This document shows positions 7,760 to 17,670 of a stretch of DNA of 40,848 nucleotides, piece after piece. The notes under the pieces are model-generated. The model was given only the letters and a program-made list of their open reading frames with translations. It had not been told where the DNA came from and ran no database searches. A program made the position numbers and the translations under genes. Positions within the stretch are counted from its first letter, which is position 1, and each line of letters begins with the position of its first letter. Source of the DNA: Chloroflexota bacterium (lineage in GTDB: Bacteria > Chloroflexota > Anaerolineae > Anaerolineales > UBA4823); the NCBI GenBank assembly GCA_029557965.1, contig JAKQIM010000032.1:1-40848 (forward strand). Direction: 5' to 3'.

Positions 7760-10252
7760 ATGAGCGACAGCACAACAGCGGAACGCGCAATTCCATCCAC
7801 GCCAGGCGAGGAAAAGGACGCATTACGGCTGGCACTGGATCGTTATTTTGCCAGCAGCCTGCCCCCGGTTGCGGCTGCGCTGGGGGTGTTGTTTGTCATC
7901 TTCGCCCTGGCCCATTTCTTGATCCTGGAGCCGGCCATTGCCCGCATCATGGGCACCCTGGCAAGCCTGACAGCGGTCGCCTTCTTCATCCTTTACCTGC
8001 AACTTAAGCGCGCCCCGGTTGCGGCGCAGTATGCCCACCCCCTGGGTTTTGGGATCAGCATGTTGGTGCTGGTGAACGCGCTGCTGCACCTGTATTTGAC
8101 CCGCCAACCCCTGCAAACCACCAACCTGGTACTGGTGATCGTGGGCATCGGCTTCTTGTTCCTCTCAACGCGCTGGCTGGTGTTGACCATTATCCTGGCG
8201 GTTGCGGGTTGGGGAGCCGTGGTGCTGAGCCTGCCCGGGCACCCCGAATGGCTGCATTTTGGCTTTGCCTTATTTTCAGGCAGCCTGGTGGCCGCCCTGG
8301 TCCACACAGCCCGCCTGCGCACCCTGAACAACCTGGAGACGCTGCGCCTCTTGGATCAACGCCATAAGACAGAATTAGAGGGTGTGCTGCGGACAACCGA
8401 GGATGCACAGCGCTCTCTGGCCACCAGCATGGCAGTTGGGCAGCGGATCACATCCATCCTGGACCTGGACACGCTGTTGCACCAGGTAGCCGAGTTGATC
8501 CAATCACGGTTCAACTGCTATTTTGTGGGCATTTTCTTGCTCGAACCCGGCTCCGACCGGCTGGATTTGCGGGCCGCCAGCGGGGCCAACAGCCGCATCT
8601 TGCTGCAGCAAGATTTTCACCTGACGGTGAGCGAGCAAAGCATTGTCGGCTGGGTGGCAGCCCACCGGCGCCCGGCCTGCGTAGAAGACGTATCGCAAGA
8701 CCCACGCTACATGTTCACCGAGTTGATCCCCAATGCACGCTCAGAGCTGGCACTGCCGCTGGAAATGGGACACACCATCCTGGGGGTGCTGGATATGGAA
8801 AGCGAACAGGCAGCGGCGTTTCGCGAGGATGACGTGCCTTTCTTACAACTGCTGGCCGACCAGGTAGCAACCGCCATTCAGAACGCGTCGCTGTATGAAA
8901 GCGAAAAAGACCGCCGCCGCCTGGTGGAAACGCTTTATGATACGGCACGCACCCTGTCAGGCTCGCTGGATCCGGCAGAAGTGCTGAAGCAAATTCTGGA
9001 ATATATCAGCGAGATCGTCTCGTATCACCGGGCAGCAGTGATGCTGCGCAGTGGAGAAGAACTGGAAATTGCAGCGGCACGCGGTTTTCCGCCCGACTAT
9101 ATCACCATCCGTGTGCCGATCCACGAAAACGATGTTTTCAATGAAATCGTCTCTACACAGAGGCCCCTGCCCATTGCAGACGTGCTGGAGCGACCCGATT
9201 GGCAGCAAGTGAGCAGCCTACCGCAAGCCAGGGCCTGGTTGGGCGTGCCTCTGATCCACCGCGGAGAAGTGTTTGGCATGCTCTCGCTCACCCGCCAGAC
9301 GCCCGAAGCCTACACATCAGACGAGGTATCACTGGCGGCAGCCTTTGCCGGCCAGGCCGCCATCGCCCTCAACAATGCCCGCCTGTATAACCAGATCACA
9401 CGCTTCAACCAGGATCTCGAATTGCTGGTACGCCAGCGCACCGAAGCTCTGCAGACGGCCTACAACCACCTGGAACGCCTGGACCGGGCCAAGTCTGACT
9501 TCATCAGCATTGCCTCGCACGAGTTCCGCACACCGATCACGGTCTTGCACGGCTACCTGCAAATGCTGTTGGATGACCCGGGCATCCAGGGTAATCCACA
9601 GTACCTCTCACTGCTCAAGGGTATTGAAACCGGGGCCTACCGGTTGAACGAGATCGTTGAAAGCTTGTTGGATGTAGCCAAGATCGATAATCGCGAGCTC
9701 AGGCTGTATCCTGAGCCAATCTCGCTGGCCTCTTTGATCGAGCTGGCCTGCAGTGGGCTGAAGAACGCCTTTGCAGAGCGCAAGCAGAGCCTACACCTCG
9801 AGCCATCCCTGCGCGGTTTGCCAGCCATCGAAGCAGATGCCGAGGCACTGCGCAAAGTCTTTAACCATTTGCTCACAAATGCGATAAAATACACCCCAGA
9901 CGGTGGCAAGATCACAATTTCAGGCCGGGCGTTGACCCCCGGCGAAGTAAAAATGACTGATGGCGGGGTAGAGATCGTTATCAGTGATACTGGAATTGGC
10001 ATTGACCCCCAGGTCAATGAGTTGATCTTCCGGAAGTTCTTCCAAACGGGTGAAGTCTCGCTTCACTCAACTGGCAAGACAAAATTCAAAGGCGGTGGGC
10101 CAGGGCTAGGATTGGCAATTGCATTGGGCATTGTTGAAGCACACGGCGGGCAAGTGTGGGTTGAAAGCCCCGGCTACGACGAAGTGAGATGCCCTGGCAG
10201 CCAGTTTCACATCACCCTGCCGCTGCGGCAGCAGCCGCCAACTGATGGATGA
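7760..10252 (+). CDS. Membrane sensor histidine kinase with two GAF domains
   Basis: The 830-residue protein has about six transmembrane helices (residues 30-195), a short coiled-coil linker, a first GAF domain (about 228-378), a second GAF domain (about 395-540), a dimerisation/phosphoacceptor helix with H587 in SIASHEFRTPITVL, and an HATPase domain (N box HLLTNAIKYTPDGG, then DTGIGIDP and GPGLGLAI). The lid region contains an extra segment before GGGPGLGL, where most kinases have G-T-GLGL. It would autophosphorylate on H587 and pass the phosphate to a response regulator, but none is encoded nearby. The signal is unknown; GAF domains often bind small ligands or haem. It overlaps the next kinase by ATGA, so both are co-translated. 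Confidence 0.93.
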   Translation: MSDSTTAERAIPSTPGEEKDALRLALDRYFASSLPPVAAALGVLFVIFALAHFLILEPAIARIMGTLASLTAVAFFILYLQLKRAPVAAQYAHPLGFGISMLVLVNALLHLYLTRQPLQTTNLVLVIVGIGFLFLSTRWLVLTIILAVAGWGAVVLSLPGHPEWLHFGFALFSGSLVAALVHTARLRTLNNLETLRLLDQRHKTELEGVLRTTEDAQRSLATSMAVGQRITSILDLDTLLHQVAELIQSRFNCYFVGIFLLEPGSDRLDLRAASGANSRILLQQDFHLTVSEQSIVGWVAAHRRPACVEDVSQDPRYMFTELIPNARSELALPLEMGHTILGVLDMESEQAAAFREDDVPFLQLLADQVATAIQNASLYESEKDRRRLVETLYDTARTLSGSLDPAEVLKQILEYISEIVSYHRAAVMLRSGEELEIAAARGFPPDYITIRVPIHENDVFNEIVSTQRPLPIADVLERPDWQQVSSLPQARAWLGVPLIHRGEVFGMLSLTRQTPEAYTSDEVSLAAAFAGQAAIALNNARLYNQITRFNQDLELLVRQRTEALQTAYNHLERLDRAKSDFISIASHEFRTPITVLHGYLQMLLDDPGIQGNPQYLSLLKGIETGAYRLNEIVESLLDVAKIDNRELRLYPEPISLASLIELACSGLKNAFAERKQSLHLEPSLRGLPAIEADAEALRKVFNHLLTNAIKYTPDGGKITISGRALTPGEVKMTDGGVEIVISDTGIGIDPQVNELIFRKFFQTGEVSLHSTGKTKFKGGGPGLGLAIALGIVEAHGGQVWVESPGYDEVRCPGSQFHITLPLRQQPPTDG

Positions 10253-12510
10253 TAATGATGTCTATTCAATTTACCGATATCCTTGCCGTTGCTGGCGCAT
10301 TCTTGTACCTCATCACCCTGGGGGTGGCGATCAAATTGACTGGTCTGCGTGAGAACAAGCAGCGCCTCCTGGCGCTATTCTTGGTGATCGGCCTTGTGAC
10401 CAGCCTGCTGCCACTGACCCATTCCCTTGGCTGGCTAAGCAATGAACTACTGCAGCCGATTGAATGGTTGTGCATCATCCTGTTGACCATCATTTTTTAT
10501 TTGCTGTCGCGCATGGTGCTACAGTTCAAATCTGAACGCCCCTGGCTGGTGTACGTACTGAGCGCGGGATGGATTGCGGCCCTGGTGGTGGTGGGGTTCA
10601 ACCTGATCCGTTTGCGCGAAGTACTGCTTAAGGCCACCGATTGGGTGATTACCCGCCAAACGCTGACGCTGGCAATCCTGTTGATCGGTTGGGCTTGTTT
10701 CTTGATCGGCATTGCTGGCATGCTGGTGCATGTCTCTCGCAAGCCAATCGCGCCAATCGTCAAGAACCGGGCCCATTACTGGTCGCTGGCGCTGGCGATC
10801 ATCGCCGGCAGTGATATCCTCTTTTGGGTCAGCATGGATTCGTGGGGGGGCGTTTTGCGCTGGCCCGGGATGCTGCTGGCGGCTGCGATCATCGTGCGGC
10901 CTTATATGCCAGATATCCGGCGGATAGAACGCCAGGTGCTGAATTACATGGTGATGTTCACCCTGACGGCAATTGTGCTGTTGGCGGGTTTGTTGTTGGT
11001 TCCGCCCATCTTCGAACGCTTCCGCGAGGGCTACAACCCCACCCTGGCTGGGGCTGTGGTTGCGGTCTTCCTGGCGGCACTATTGGGCCCGCTGTGGGTT
11101 CTGTCGCAGAAAATCGTCCAGCGCATCCTGCCTGCCAAAGGCTACGATCCAAACCGCATCCTGCGTGAATACAGCCAGAGCATCAGCAACATCCTCGACC
11201 CTGAGTTGTTGGCTACGGTTGCAGTGGGGCTGATCAGCGAAGCAATTGAGATCCAGCGCGGCTACCTGTTCCTAGTGGATTATGAACCTGAGGACAGCGG
11301 TGGGAATTACCGGCTGCGCGGCGCCAAGGGGATGGGCGAAGACCAGCCCGAACCTTGCCTTTTAAAGGCAAATGGTCCCATTGCAACCTATTTCCGCCAG
11401 GATCGCAAACCTCTGCGCCAGACGGATATCGAGCTAGAGCCACGCTTCCAGCCCGCACTTGCAGAAGAACAAAGCTGGCTGGCGAACCTGGGCGTTGACG
11501 TCTATATGCCAATTTACACCAAGGATGAATGGGTGGGGTTGATCGCACTTGGGCCAAAGCTCTCAGGGCTGCCCTATTTTGACGATGACCTGGCCCTGCT
11601 CGCCATCCTGGCTGATCAGACTGCGGTAGCCCTGCAGAACGCCCGCCTGGTAGAAAGCCTGATGCGGCTGAACAATGATTTCCGGCGAGCCTACGCGGCG
11701 ATGGAACAGGCCAACCGCCACCTGAAGCAGGTCAATGTTCAACTAGAGAACCTCGACCGCACAAAATCAGATTTCATCAGCGTGGCCTCGCACGAGCTGC
11801 GCACACCGCTGACCGTGATGCGGGGCTATAACGAAATGCTGCTCGAAGATCCTGCCATCAATGGGAATGCCTTCCATGCAAAACTGCTCAACGGCATTTA
11901 TTCGGGCATCATGCGGTTGCACGAGATCGTCAACAGCATGCTCGATATTGCCAGCATCGACACACGCTCCTTGGAATTGAAAGTGGAACCAATTTCGATC
12001 CACATGCTCATCCACATGGTGATCAGCGGATTCAAAGAATCACTTGAAGAACGCCACTTGACCCTGGAAGCTGAGGGCCTGCGTGACCTGCCAGAGATCG
12101 ATGGCGACCCCGAGGCATTGAAGAAAGTGTTCTACCACGTGGTGATCAATGCCATCAAATATACCCCCGACGGCGGGAAGATCAATATCACGGGACTGAC
12201 GGTTTCGCCGGGGCAGATGAACCTGCCAGACGGCGGCGTTGAAGTGATCGTGGCAGATACAGGGATTGGGATCGCCCCCGAATACCTGGATTTGATCTTC
12301 ACCAAGTTCTACCAAACTGGAGAACTGGCTTTGCATTCCACGGGGCGCACCAAGTTCAAGGGGGCCGGGCCAGGCCTGGGACTGGCGATTGCCCGGGGCA
12401 TCGTAGAAGCCCACCGCGGCAAGATCTGGGCCGAAAGCCCTGGCCATGACGAAGACAAATGCCCTGGCAGCCAGTTCCACGTGGTACTGCCGCTGCGCGT
12501 CAAGCAATAA
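10249..12510 (+). CDS. Second membrane sensor histidine kinase with one GAF domain
   Basis: This 753-residue kinase overlaps the preceding one by four bases. The N-terminus has seven to nine hydrophobic helices (about residues 5-290), resembling the 7TM sensor region of some kinases, followed by one GAF domain (about 310-470), a coiled coil, the phosphoacceptor helix with H515 in SVASHELRTPLTVM, and an HATPase domain (VINAIKYTPDGG, DTGIGIAP, GPGLGLAI). Its last 240 residues are closely similar to those of the first kinase, including the same lid insertion, so the pair arose by duplication with different sensor halves. ATG codons at 10249, 10255 and 10258 are all possible starts. No response regulator is adjacent. 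Confidence 0.92.
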   Translation: MIMMSIQFTDILAVAGAFLYLITLGVAIKLTGLRENKQRLLALFLVIGLVTSLLPLTHSLGWLSNELLQPIEWLCIILLTIIFYLLSRMVLQFKSERPWLVYVLSAGWIAALVVVGFNLIRLREVLLKATDWVITRQTLTLAILLIGWACFLIGIAGMLVHVSRKPIAPIVKNRAHYWSLALAIIAGSDILFWVSMDSWGGVLRWPGMLLAAAIIVRPYMPDIRRIERQVLNYMVMFTLTAIVLLAGLLLVPPIFERFREGYNPTLAGAVVAVFLAALLGPLWVLSQKIVQRILPAKGYDPNRILREYSQSISNILDPELLATVAVGLISEAIEIQRGYLFLVDYEPEDSGGNYRLRGAKGMGEDQPEPCLLKANGPIATYFRQDRKPLRQTDIELEPRFQPALAEEQSWLANLGVDVYMPIYTKDEWVGLIALGPKLSGLPYFDDDLALLAILADQTAVALQNARLVESLMRLNNDFRRAYAAMEQANRHLKQVNVQLENLDRTKSDFISVASHELRTPLTVMRGYNEMLLEDPAINGNAFHAKLLNGIYSGIMRLHEIVNSMLDIASIDTRSLELKVEPISIHMLIHMVISGFKESLEERHLTLEAEGLRDLPEIDGDPEALKKVFYHVVINAIKYTPDGGKINITGLTVSPGQMNLPDGGVEVIVADTGIGIAPEYLDLIFTKFYQTGELALHSTGRTKFKGAGPGLGLAIARGIVEAHRGKIWAESPGHDEDKCPGSQFHVVLPLRVKQ

Positions 12511-12540
12511 CAACCCCCAAACCGCTTATCCCAGACTCGG

Positions 12541-13158
12541 TTACTTAAGGGCTTCTTTTAGCTGGTCCAGAGAGATGGGGCCTTCTCGCAGCAGCTTTAA
12601 CTCGGGCCCACAGCAATCAACAACCGTTGAGGGCACGCGGCCCGGAGCCCGCCCGCCATCCAGGATCAAATGGATGCGACCACCCAACTGCGCCAACACT
12701 TCTTGGGCAGTGGTGGCATTTTCTTGACCCGACAGGTTGGCAGAGGTAACCGCCAGGGGGCCCACTTCGCGCAGCAAGGCCAACGCCAGGGGGTGGTCGG
12801 GCATGCGCACACCCACGCTGTGATCCTGCGATAAGATATCCGGCAGATCTTCTTTTCCTGGCACCACCAGGGTCAATGGACCCGGCCAAAAACGTTCTGC
12901 CAGGCAGAGCGGCGTGCCGGTCATTTTTATCGCCACACGTTCCACCTGGGCAATATCACCCACCAGTACGGCAATGGCTTTGGTATTGACACGCCCCTTG
13001 ACCGCGAACAAGCCTTCGACCATCTCGCTATGGAACGGGATGGCTGCCAGGCCGTACACCGTATCGGTAGGGAAAGCAACCAGCCCGCCGTGATTCAACA
13101 CATCGGCGGCGTGCCTGATCGCTACAGCATGTTCACCTGCTAAGATTTCTGTTTTCAT
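12541..13158 (-). CDS. tsaC: Threonylcarbamoyl-AMP synthase (YrdC/Sua5 family)
   Basis: This enzyme makes threonylcarbamoyl-AMP from threonine, bicarbonate and ATP, the first step of t6A37 formation in tRNA. The 205-residue protein covers the YrdC domain only, like TsaC rather than the longer Sua5. Signatures seen are FPTDTVYGLAAIP, KGR/K residues near 60, RFWPGPLTLVVPG, the VGVRMPDHP block, TSANLSG and RVPSTVVD. Start: ATG 13158 is chosen over a TTG at 13173 because an extended -10 lies at 13174-13182. The leader would be only about 9 nt, with no Shine-Dalgarno. It follows coaX by 21 bases and converges on the second histidine kinase. Confidence 0.93.
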   Translation of the reverse strand: MKTEILAGEHAVAIRHAADVLNHGGLVAFPTDTVYGLAAIPFHSEMVEGLFAVKGRVNTKAIAVLVGDIAQVERVAIKMTGTPLCLAERFWPGPLTLVVPGKEDLPDILSQDHSVGVRMPDHPLALALLREVGPLAVTSANLSGQENATTAQEVLAQLGGRIHLILDGGRAPGRVPSTVVDCCGPELKLLREGPISLDQLKEALK

Positions 13159-13173
13159 AGGCCAATGGTGCAA

Positions 13174-13182
13174 ATTATATCA
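13174..13182 (-). promoter_or_regulatory. Extended -10 promoter built on the coaX stop codon
   Basis: Leftward TGATATAAT is a consensus extended -10 (TGn + TATAAT, hexamer at 13174-13179). Its TGA is the stop codon of coaX (13180-13182). It would start a near-leaderless tsaC mRNA at about 13167. Confidence 0.6.
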
Positions 13183-13947
13183 TTGGCGGTTCATCTCCCA
13201 AACGATCCTCAGCCCATCCAGGGTCAGCCAGGGAGCAATGATCTGGAGGACAGAGGTCTCTTTGGCAACCACTTCGGCCAGGCCGCCCGTGGCAATCACT
13301 TTCATCTGGGGGCCCAGTTCATGGCGAAAACGGCCGACCATCCCCTCAACCAGGCCCACGTACCCAAACAAAAGCCCCGACTGCATGGCGTGCACCGTGT
13401 TACGCCCGATGACCGAAGGCGGGCGCTGCAAGTCAACGCGGGGCAGCTTGGCCGTGCGCAAGAAGAGGGCTTCAGCCGCAATGCCAATCCCCGGCGAGAT
13501 GGCACCGCCCAGGTACTCGCCCTCAGCCGAGATGCCATCAAAAGTTGTGGCCGTGCCAAAATCCACCACGCAGGCCGGCCCGCCATACAAGCGCTGGACC
13601 GCAGCCGCATCTACAATGCGATCGGCGCCCACTGCCTTGGGATCTTCGTAGCGCACCCGCACACCGGTCTTGACGCCAGCATCCACCACCAGTGGCTCTT
13701 GCTTTAAGTATGTGCCGCAGGCTTCGACAATCTTGCCGGTGAGAGGCGGCACCACTGAGGCCAGGCAGATGCCGTGCAGGGCGTCAGGCTTAACGCCTAC
13801 GTGGTCAAGCAGGCCCGCAAGCTGCAAACCATATTCATCGGGCATATGGTCGTAAGCGGTGGCAATGCGCCAGCGTGGGCCGAGGGTTTCACCTTCATAT
13901 AAGCCCAGGGTGATGTTGGTATTTCCGATATCGATGGTTAACAGCAT
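13180..13947 (-). CDS. coaX: Type III pantothenate kinase
   Basis: CoaX phosphorylates pantothenate, the first step of coenzyme A synthesis, and belongs to the ASKHA fold. The 255-residue length is typical. Visible signatures are the N-terminal phosphate loop with D6 (TIDIGNTNITLG), the GADR motif with D109, the DFGTATTFD motif with D129 and the following GGAISPGIG segment. A good ribosome-binding site, AGGAG, lies 8 bases before ATG 13947. It is followed closely by tsaC. Type III kinases need a monovalent cation and are not feedback-inhibited by CoA, which is family knowledge. Confidence 0.96.
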   Translation of the reverse strand: MLLTIDIGNTNITLGLYEGETLGPRWRIATAYDHMPDEYGLQLAGLLDHVGVKPDALHGICLASVVPPLTGKIVEACGTYLKQEPLVVDAGVKTGVRVRYEDPKAVGADRIVDAAAVQRLYGGPACVVDFGTATTFDGISAEGEYLGGAISPGIGIAAEALFLRTAKLPRVDLQRPPSVIGRNTVHAMQSGLLFGYVGLVEGMVGRFRHELGPQMKVIATGGLAEVVAKETSVLQIIAPWLTLDGLRIVWEMNRQ

Positions 13948-14001
13948 TCTTTGGCTCCTAAAGTGTTTTCAGTGTTGGCTATCGCCCATTCGCAGAGCTT
14001 G

Positions 14002-17000
14002 CTAGGCATCCATCACCTGCTTGCAGACTCGCTCAATCTCATGCGGCTCAATCGTACCTTCCAGGTTGCTGTTTCGTAAATGTTGTTGGATCAACCCAAC
14101 CTGCTGCCGGGCATCTTCCAGATCGCCACGCTTCAATGCCAACCGGGCCAGGGCTGCACGTACCTCTTGAGAAGCCTTGACCAGGTGCTGCCCGAGGTAG
14201 AGCTGCAACGCAGATTGATACGTTGAAGCGGCCTCATCCAGGCGACCCAGAGCCTCGAGAGCCTGGCCCAAGAAAAAGGTAGCCTGCGCTTCAACACGCT
14301 GGTTGCCCACCTGCTGAATCAATGCCACGGCCTGCTGGCAGTAGTCCAGGGCAGTTTCTGGCTGGCCTCGCCGCAGTGATAACCAACCCAACCAAGGCAA
14401 GACATTCATTTCGATAACCTGGCTATTCAAGCGGCGGGCTTTAAGCAGAGCATCTTGCAAGCGCGCTTCACCTGTATCCAGATCGCCCAGGCGGGCCAAT
14501 GTTTGCCCGACAAAGTACACCAGGTTGCACTTCCACAAGGGCACACTGTTCCCAGAAATATCGGCCAATGCCTTTTCGTAACTGGTAAGGGCCTCTCCTA
14601 ATTTCCCCTGGGCCAGGTCGACTTCGGCGGTATTTTCCCACCAATCGGGCTGTGAATAGGGCAGGTTGTGCACCTGCATAAGGACGAGAGCCTGATCAAA
14701 GCCATGGCGAGCCTCTTGGTAGTTTTCTTGATGAAAGTGGATCCAGGCCAGGTTTTTGACCATTTCTGCTTCTTGGCTGCGGTTGCGCGCCTTACGCCAG
14801 ATGGCAAGGGCTTGCTCGCTATAATAGATGGCTTGCTCCAGGTCATAACGCTGGTTATAGAGCTTCGCCAAGTCTTCGTACACCCTGCCTTGCCCCGACA
14901 GCAAGCCAATTTCGCGATAGATATGCAAAGCCTGTCCAAAATATGCCTGGGCTTGCTCGATCTGGTTGCGACGGGCACTGACCGCAGCCAAAGAGCTTAA
15001 GTCATCCGCTTCACCATTACGGTTTCCCAAGGCCCGGTGGAGAGCCAGGGCTTGCTCGATATAAGCCTGGGCTTGCGGCACGTCTTTCTGGAAAAGCTTC
15101 AATTTTCCAATATCGCGCAGACACTCCCCTTCTAAGGCCTGGTCGTTGGCCTGGCGTGCCAGGTTAAGGGCTTTTTGCAGGATAGCATCGGCAGAAGAAA
15201 GCTCATACAAGGCAAGCATAGCTCGCGACCATAAGAGGGTGCTGCGCGTCTGTTGGGAGATGTCATGCGCATTTTCAGCCAATCGCGCAGCTTCTTCAGC
15301 CTTTAAGACCGCCTGGAGATAATCGCCAACACACCAATGGTAAACTGCCAGGCGGTAGGCCGCATGGGCCATCCACTCAGCGTCGTCCAATTGCTGAGCC
15401 AAGGCATGTTGGGTCTGCACATCTGCATATTGGAGCCCGGTTTCTCCCATGGATTCGTAACACTGCTCGCGCGCCCGCACAACCCGGTAACGCGCCTTCA
15501 GGTCATCCGCCGGGATCAACTCGAGGGCACGGCTGAAATAGCCCACAGCTTCGGTCGCGGCAAACTGCCTGAGGGCCTGTTCTCCTGCCTGTTCGAGGTA
15601 TGGGATTGCTCGGAGCGCCTCTCCGGCTTGTTCCCAATGGTAAGCCAACAGGCCCAACCATTCATCGTTTCGCTCAGGGAACATCTGCTCCAGTGCCAGG
15701 GCCACCTGCTGATGGAATTTGCGACGCTCTTTTTTCAACAAGCTGTCATAGGCAGCCTGCTGGGTCAGCGCATGTTTGAAGATGTATTCCAACTCAGGGG
15801 AGCGCGCCTGCTCACGGATCATCTTTTCATTTACAAGCGTATCCAGGTGCGCATCCAAAGCCTGCTCGGAAGATGTAATCTCTGCTAACACACGGTACAA
15901 GAAAGAACGTCCAATCACGGCTGCCACTTGCAAGATGCGCTTCGTCTCTTGCTGTAAACGGTCGATCCGGGCCATCAATACACCCTGCAACGTGTCGGGC
16001 AGATCAATGGCAGCCAGGGTCCGCATGGCATACCAACGCCCGCTGGTCTCATCGCGAGCAATCACCCCACTATCCATCAACGAGCGAATGATCTCTTCAA
16101 CGTAAAAAGGGTTACCTTCTGCTCGTTCCAAGATCTTAACGCGCAGCTCAGGAGGCAGGTCTTCCACTTCAAGCAAGTTTTCCACCAAAATCCGGCTGGC
16201 AGCCCGAGATAGTGGGTCTAAATTGATCGCCACCAGGTGTGAAGGATACAACCGCGTACTGTTTTGCCATGTCTGCCAGGATCCATGAGACGGTTCAGGG
16301 CGCATGACCGCCACCATCAGGATCGGCAAACGCTCCACCAGCGAAGCCAGGAATTCCCATAACGCCAGAGAGGTTGGATCTGACCAATGCAAATCTTCAA
16401 CCACCACGGCCAGGGGTGCCTGCCTGGAAAAACACTCTAAAAGCGTTTCAAAAGCATGGAAGATAGCCAGCCTAAGCGCTTCCCCTTCAATGGCCCGCAT
16501 GCGTTCAGCGGCAGCATCGTCCAGCGGGAGCGACAATAAACGTCCCAGGTAGGGGTAGACTTGAGAGCCCATCTCGCCACACAGGGCGACGGTCTGGGCT
16601 TGCAACTGTCGAGCGGCGAAATCGATGGATGCATCGGCCTTGATGCCTAGCAAGGCACGCAAGATATCCATCCAGGGTAGATAGGCAATCGTGCTGCCGT
16701 AAGACAGGCAACGACCCTCAACCCAATGCATGTTTTGACTATAAACAGCTCGCGTTTCAGCCACCAGGCGGCTTTTACCTAAACCGGCTTCACCAATCAC
16801 CCCAACCAACCGGCCCTGTCCCTGACAAACCGCCTCAACCGCCGTTCTCAAAGCAGTAAGCTCTGTCTCTCGGCCCACCAAAGGCGAATCCAGGCCTGCG
16901 ATCCCTCGCAGCCGGCCCTGCACAGCCTTGATGCCAAGCAGGTGGTATACCGGCATCTTTTCTGTTTTTCCTTTGAGAGCTACAGGGGTAAGGGCCTCAA

Positions 17001-17631
17001 ACTCGAATAAGGGAGCCGTCAACCGGAACGTCTCAGGGCCTACCAACACTTCGCCCCTTCCAGATAGGTCTTCCAGGCGAGCCGCCACGTTGACCACGTC
17101 GCCCATGACCGAGTATTCCTGATGTTCGTGGGTTCCCATCCCACCTGCCACCACCATACCCGTGTTGATGCCAAAATGCAAGGCCAGGTTGGTTCCCCGT
17201 TCAGCATTGAATTCAGCCAGGGCAGCCTTCATCCCGAGGGCGGTACGCAAGGCCCGCTCAGGATCATTCTCATGGACGGCTGGAGCCCCAAAGAGCGCCA
17301 TGACCCCGTCTCCGTAAAATTTATCCACTGTGCCGCCATACTTTCCAACCACCGGCACCAGGCGTTCAAAACAGGCGTTGACCAGGTCACGCACGATCTC
17401 TGGATCCATCTGCTCAGAGAGGGTCGTAAACCCAGCAATATCCGCGAAGAGGACGGTGACAAACTTGCGTTCCCCAGGCATAGCCGGGTCAACCGGCTGT
17501 ACAGCATTATCTAAGGCCGCCAACCGGGAGCGCAGCGGCTCTAGGGCAGCCGTAACAACCGCATCACCCAGGGTGATGCGCTGACTCTCCAATAATGCAA
17601 TCGTCTGCTCAAGCTGTGTACGTTCGTCCAT
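14002..17631 (-). CDS. Adenylate cyclase-ATPase-TPR signalling protein
   Basis: This 1209-residue protein has three parts. Residues about 52-230 are a class III nucleotide cyclase domain: metal ligands D64 (LFADIAGFT) and D108 (FYGDGVMA), adenine-specifying K104, and transition-state residues N181 and R185 (NVAAR). The second purine-contact position is S174, where Asp or Thr is usual. Residues about 250-560 are a STAND/AAA-like ATPase with Walker A GEAGLGKS (280-287) and a Walker B ending VVVEDLHWSD. Residues about 640-1190 are TPR-like repeats. It is soluble. It probably makes cAMP in response to a ligand or protein bound by the TPR and ATPase parts. No effector (e.g. Crp-type) gene is adjacent. 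Leader is about 33 nt from a -10 at 17671-17676; no strong Shine-Dalgarno. Confidence 0.93.
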   Translation of the reverse strand: MDERTQLEQTIALLESQRITLGDAVVTAALEPLRSRLAALDNAVQPVDPAMPGERKFVTVLFADIAGFTTLSEQMDPEIVRDLVNACFERLVPVVGKYGGTVDKFYGDGVMALFGAPAVHENDPERALRTALGMKAALAEFNAERGTNLALHFGINTGMVVAGGMGTHEHQEYSVMGDVVNVAARLEDLSGRGEVLVGPETFRLTAPLFEFEALTPVALKGKTEKMPVYHLLGIKAVQGRLRGIAGLDSPLVGRETELTALRTAVEAVCQGQGRLVGVIGEAGLGKSRLVAETRAVYSQNMHWVEGRCLSYGSTIAYLPWMDILRALLGIKADASIDFAARQLQAQTVALCGEMGSQVYPYLGRLLSLPLDDAAAERMRAIEGEALRLAIFHAFETLLECFSRQAPLAVVVEDLHWSDPTSLALWEFLASLVERLPILMVAVMRPEPSHGSWQTWQNSTRLYPSHLVAINLDPLSRAASRILVENLLEVEDLPPELRVKILERAEGNPFYVEEIIRSLMDSGVIARDETSGRWYAMRTLAAIDLPDTLQGVLMARIDRLQQETKRILQVAAVIGRSFLYRVLAEITSSEQALDAHLDTLVNEKMIREQARSPELEYIFKHALTQQAAYDSLLKKERRKFHQQVALALEQMFPERNDEWLGLLAYHWEQAGEALRAIPYLEQAGEQALRQFAATEAVGYFSRALELIPADDLKARYRVVRAREQCYESMGETGLQYADVQTQHALAQQLDDAEWMAHAAYRLAVYHWCVGDYLQAVLKAEEAARLAENAHDISQQTRSTLLWSRAMLALYELSSADAILQKALNLARQANDQALEGECLRDIGKLKLFQKDVPQAQAYIEQALALHRALGNRNGEADDLSSLAAVSARRNQIEQAQAYFGQALHIYREIGLLSGQGRVYEDLAKLYNQRYDLEQAIYYSEQALAIWRKARNRSQEAEMVKNLAWIHFHQENYQEARHGFDQALVLMQVHNLPYSQPDWWENTAEVDLAQGKLGEALTSYEKALADISGNSVPLWKCNLVYFVGQTLARLGDLDTGEARLQDALLKARRLNSQVIEMNVLPWLGWLSLRRGQPETALDYCQQAVALIQQVGNQRVEAQATFFLGQALEALGRLDEAASTYQSALQLYLGQHLVKASQEVRAALARLALKRGDLEDARQQVGLIQQHLRNSNLEGTIEPHEIERVCKQVMDA

Positions 17632-17670
17632 AACTCAGAGCTCACAACATCCAAAAAAGTTCGTGGGCGT

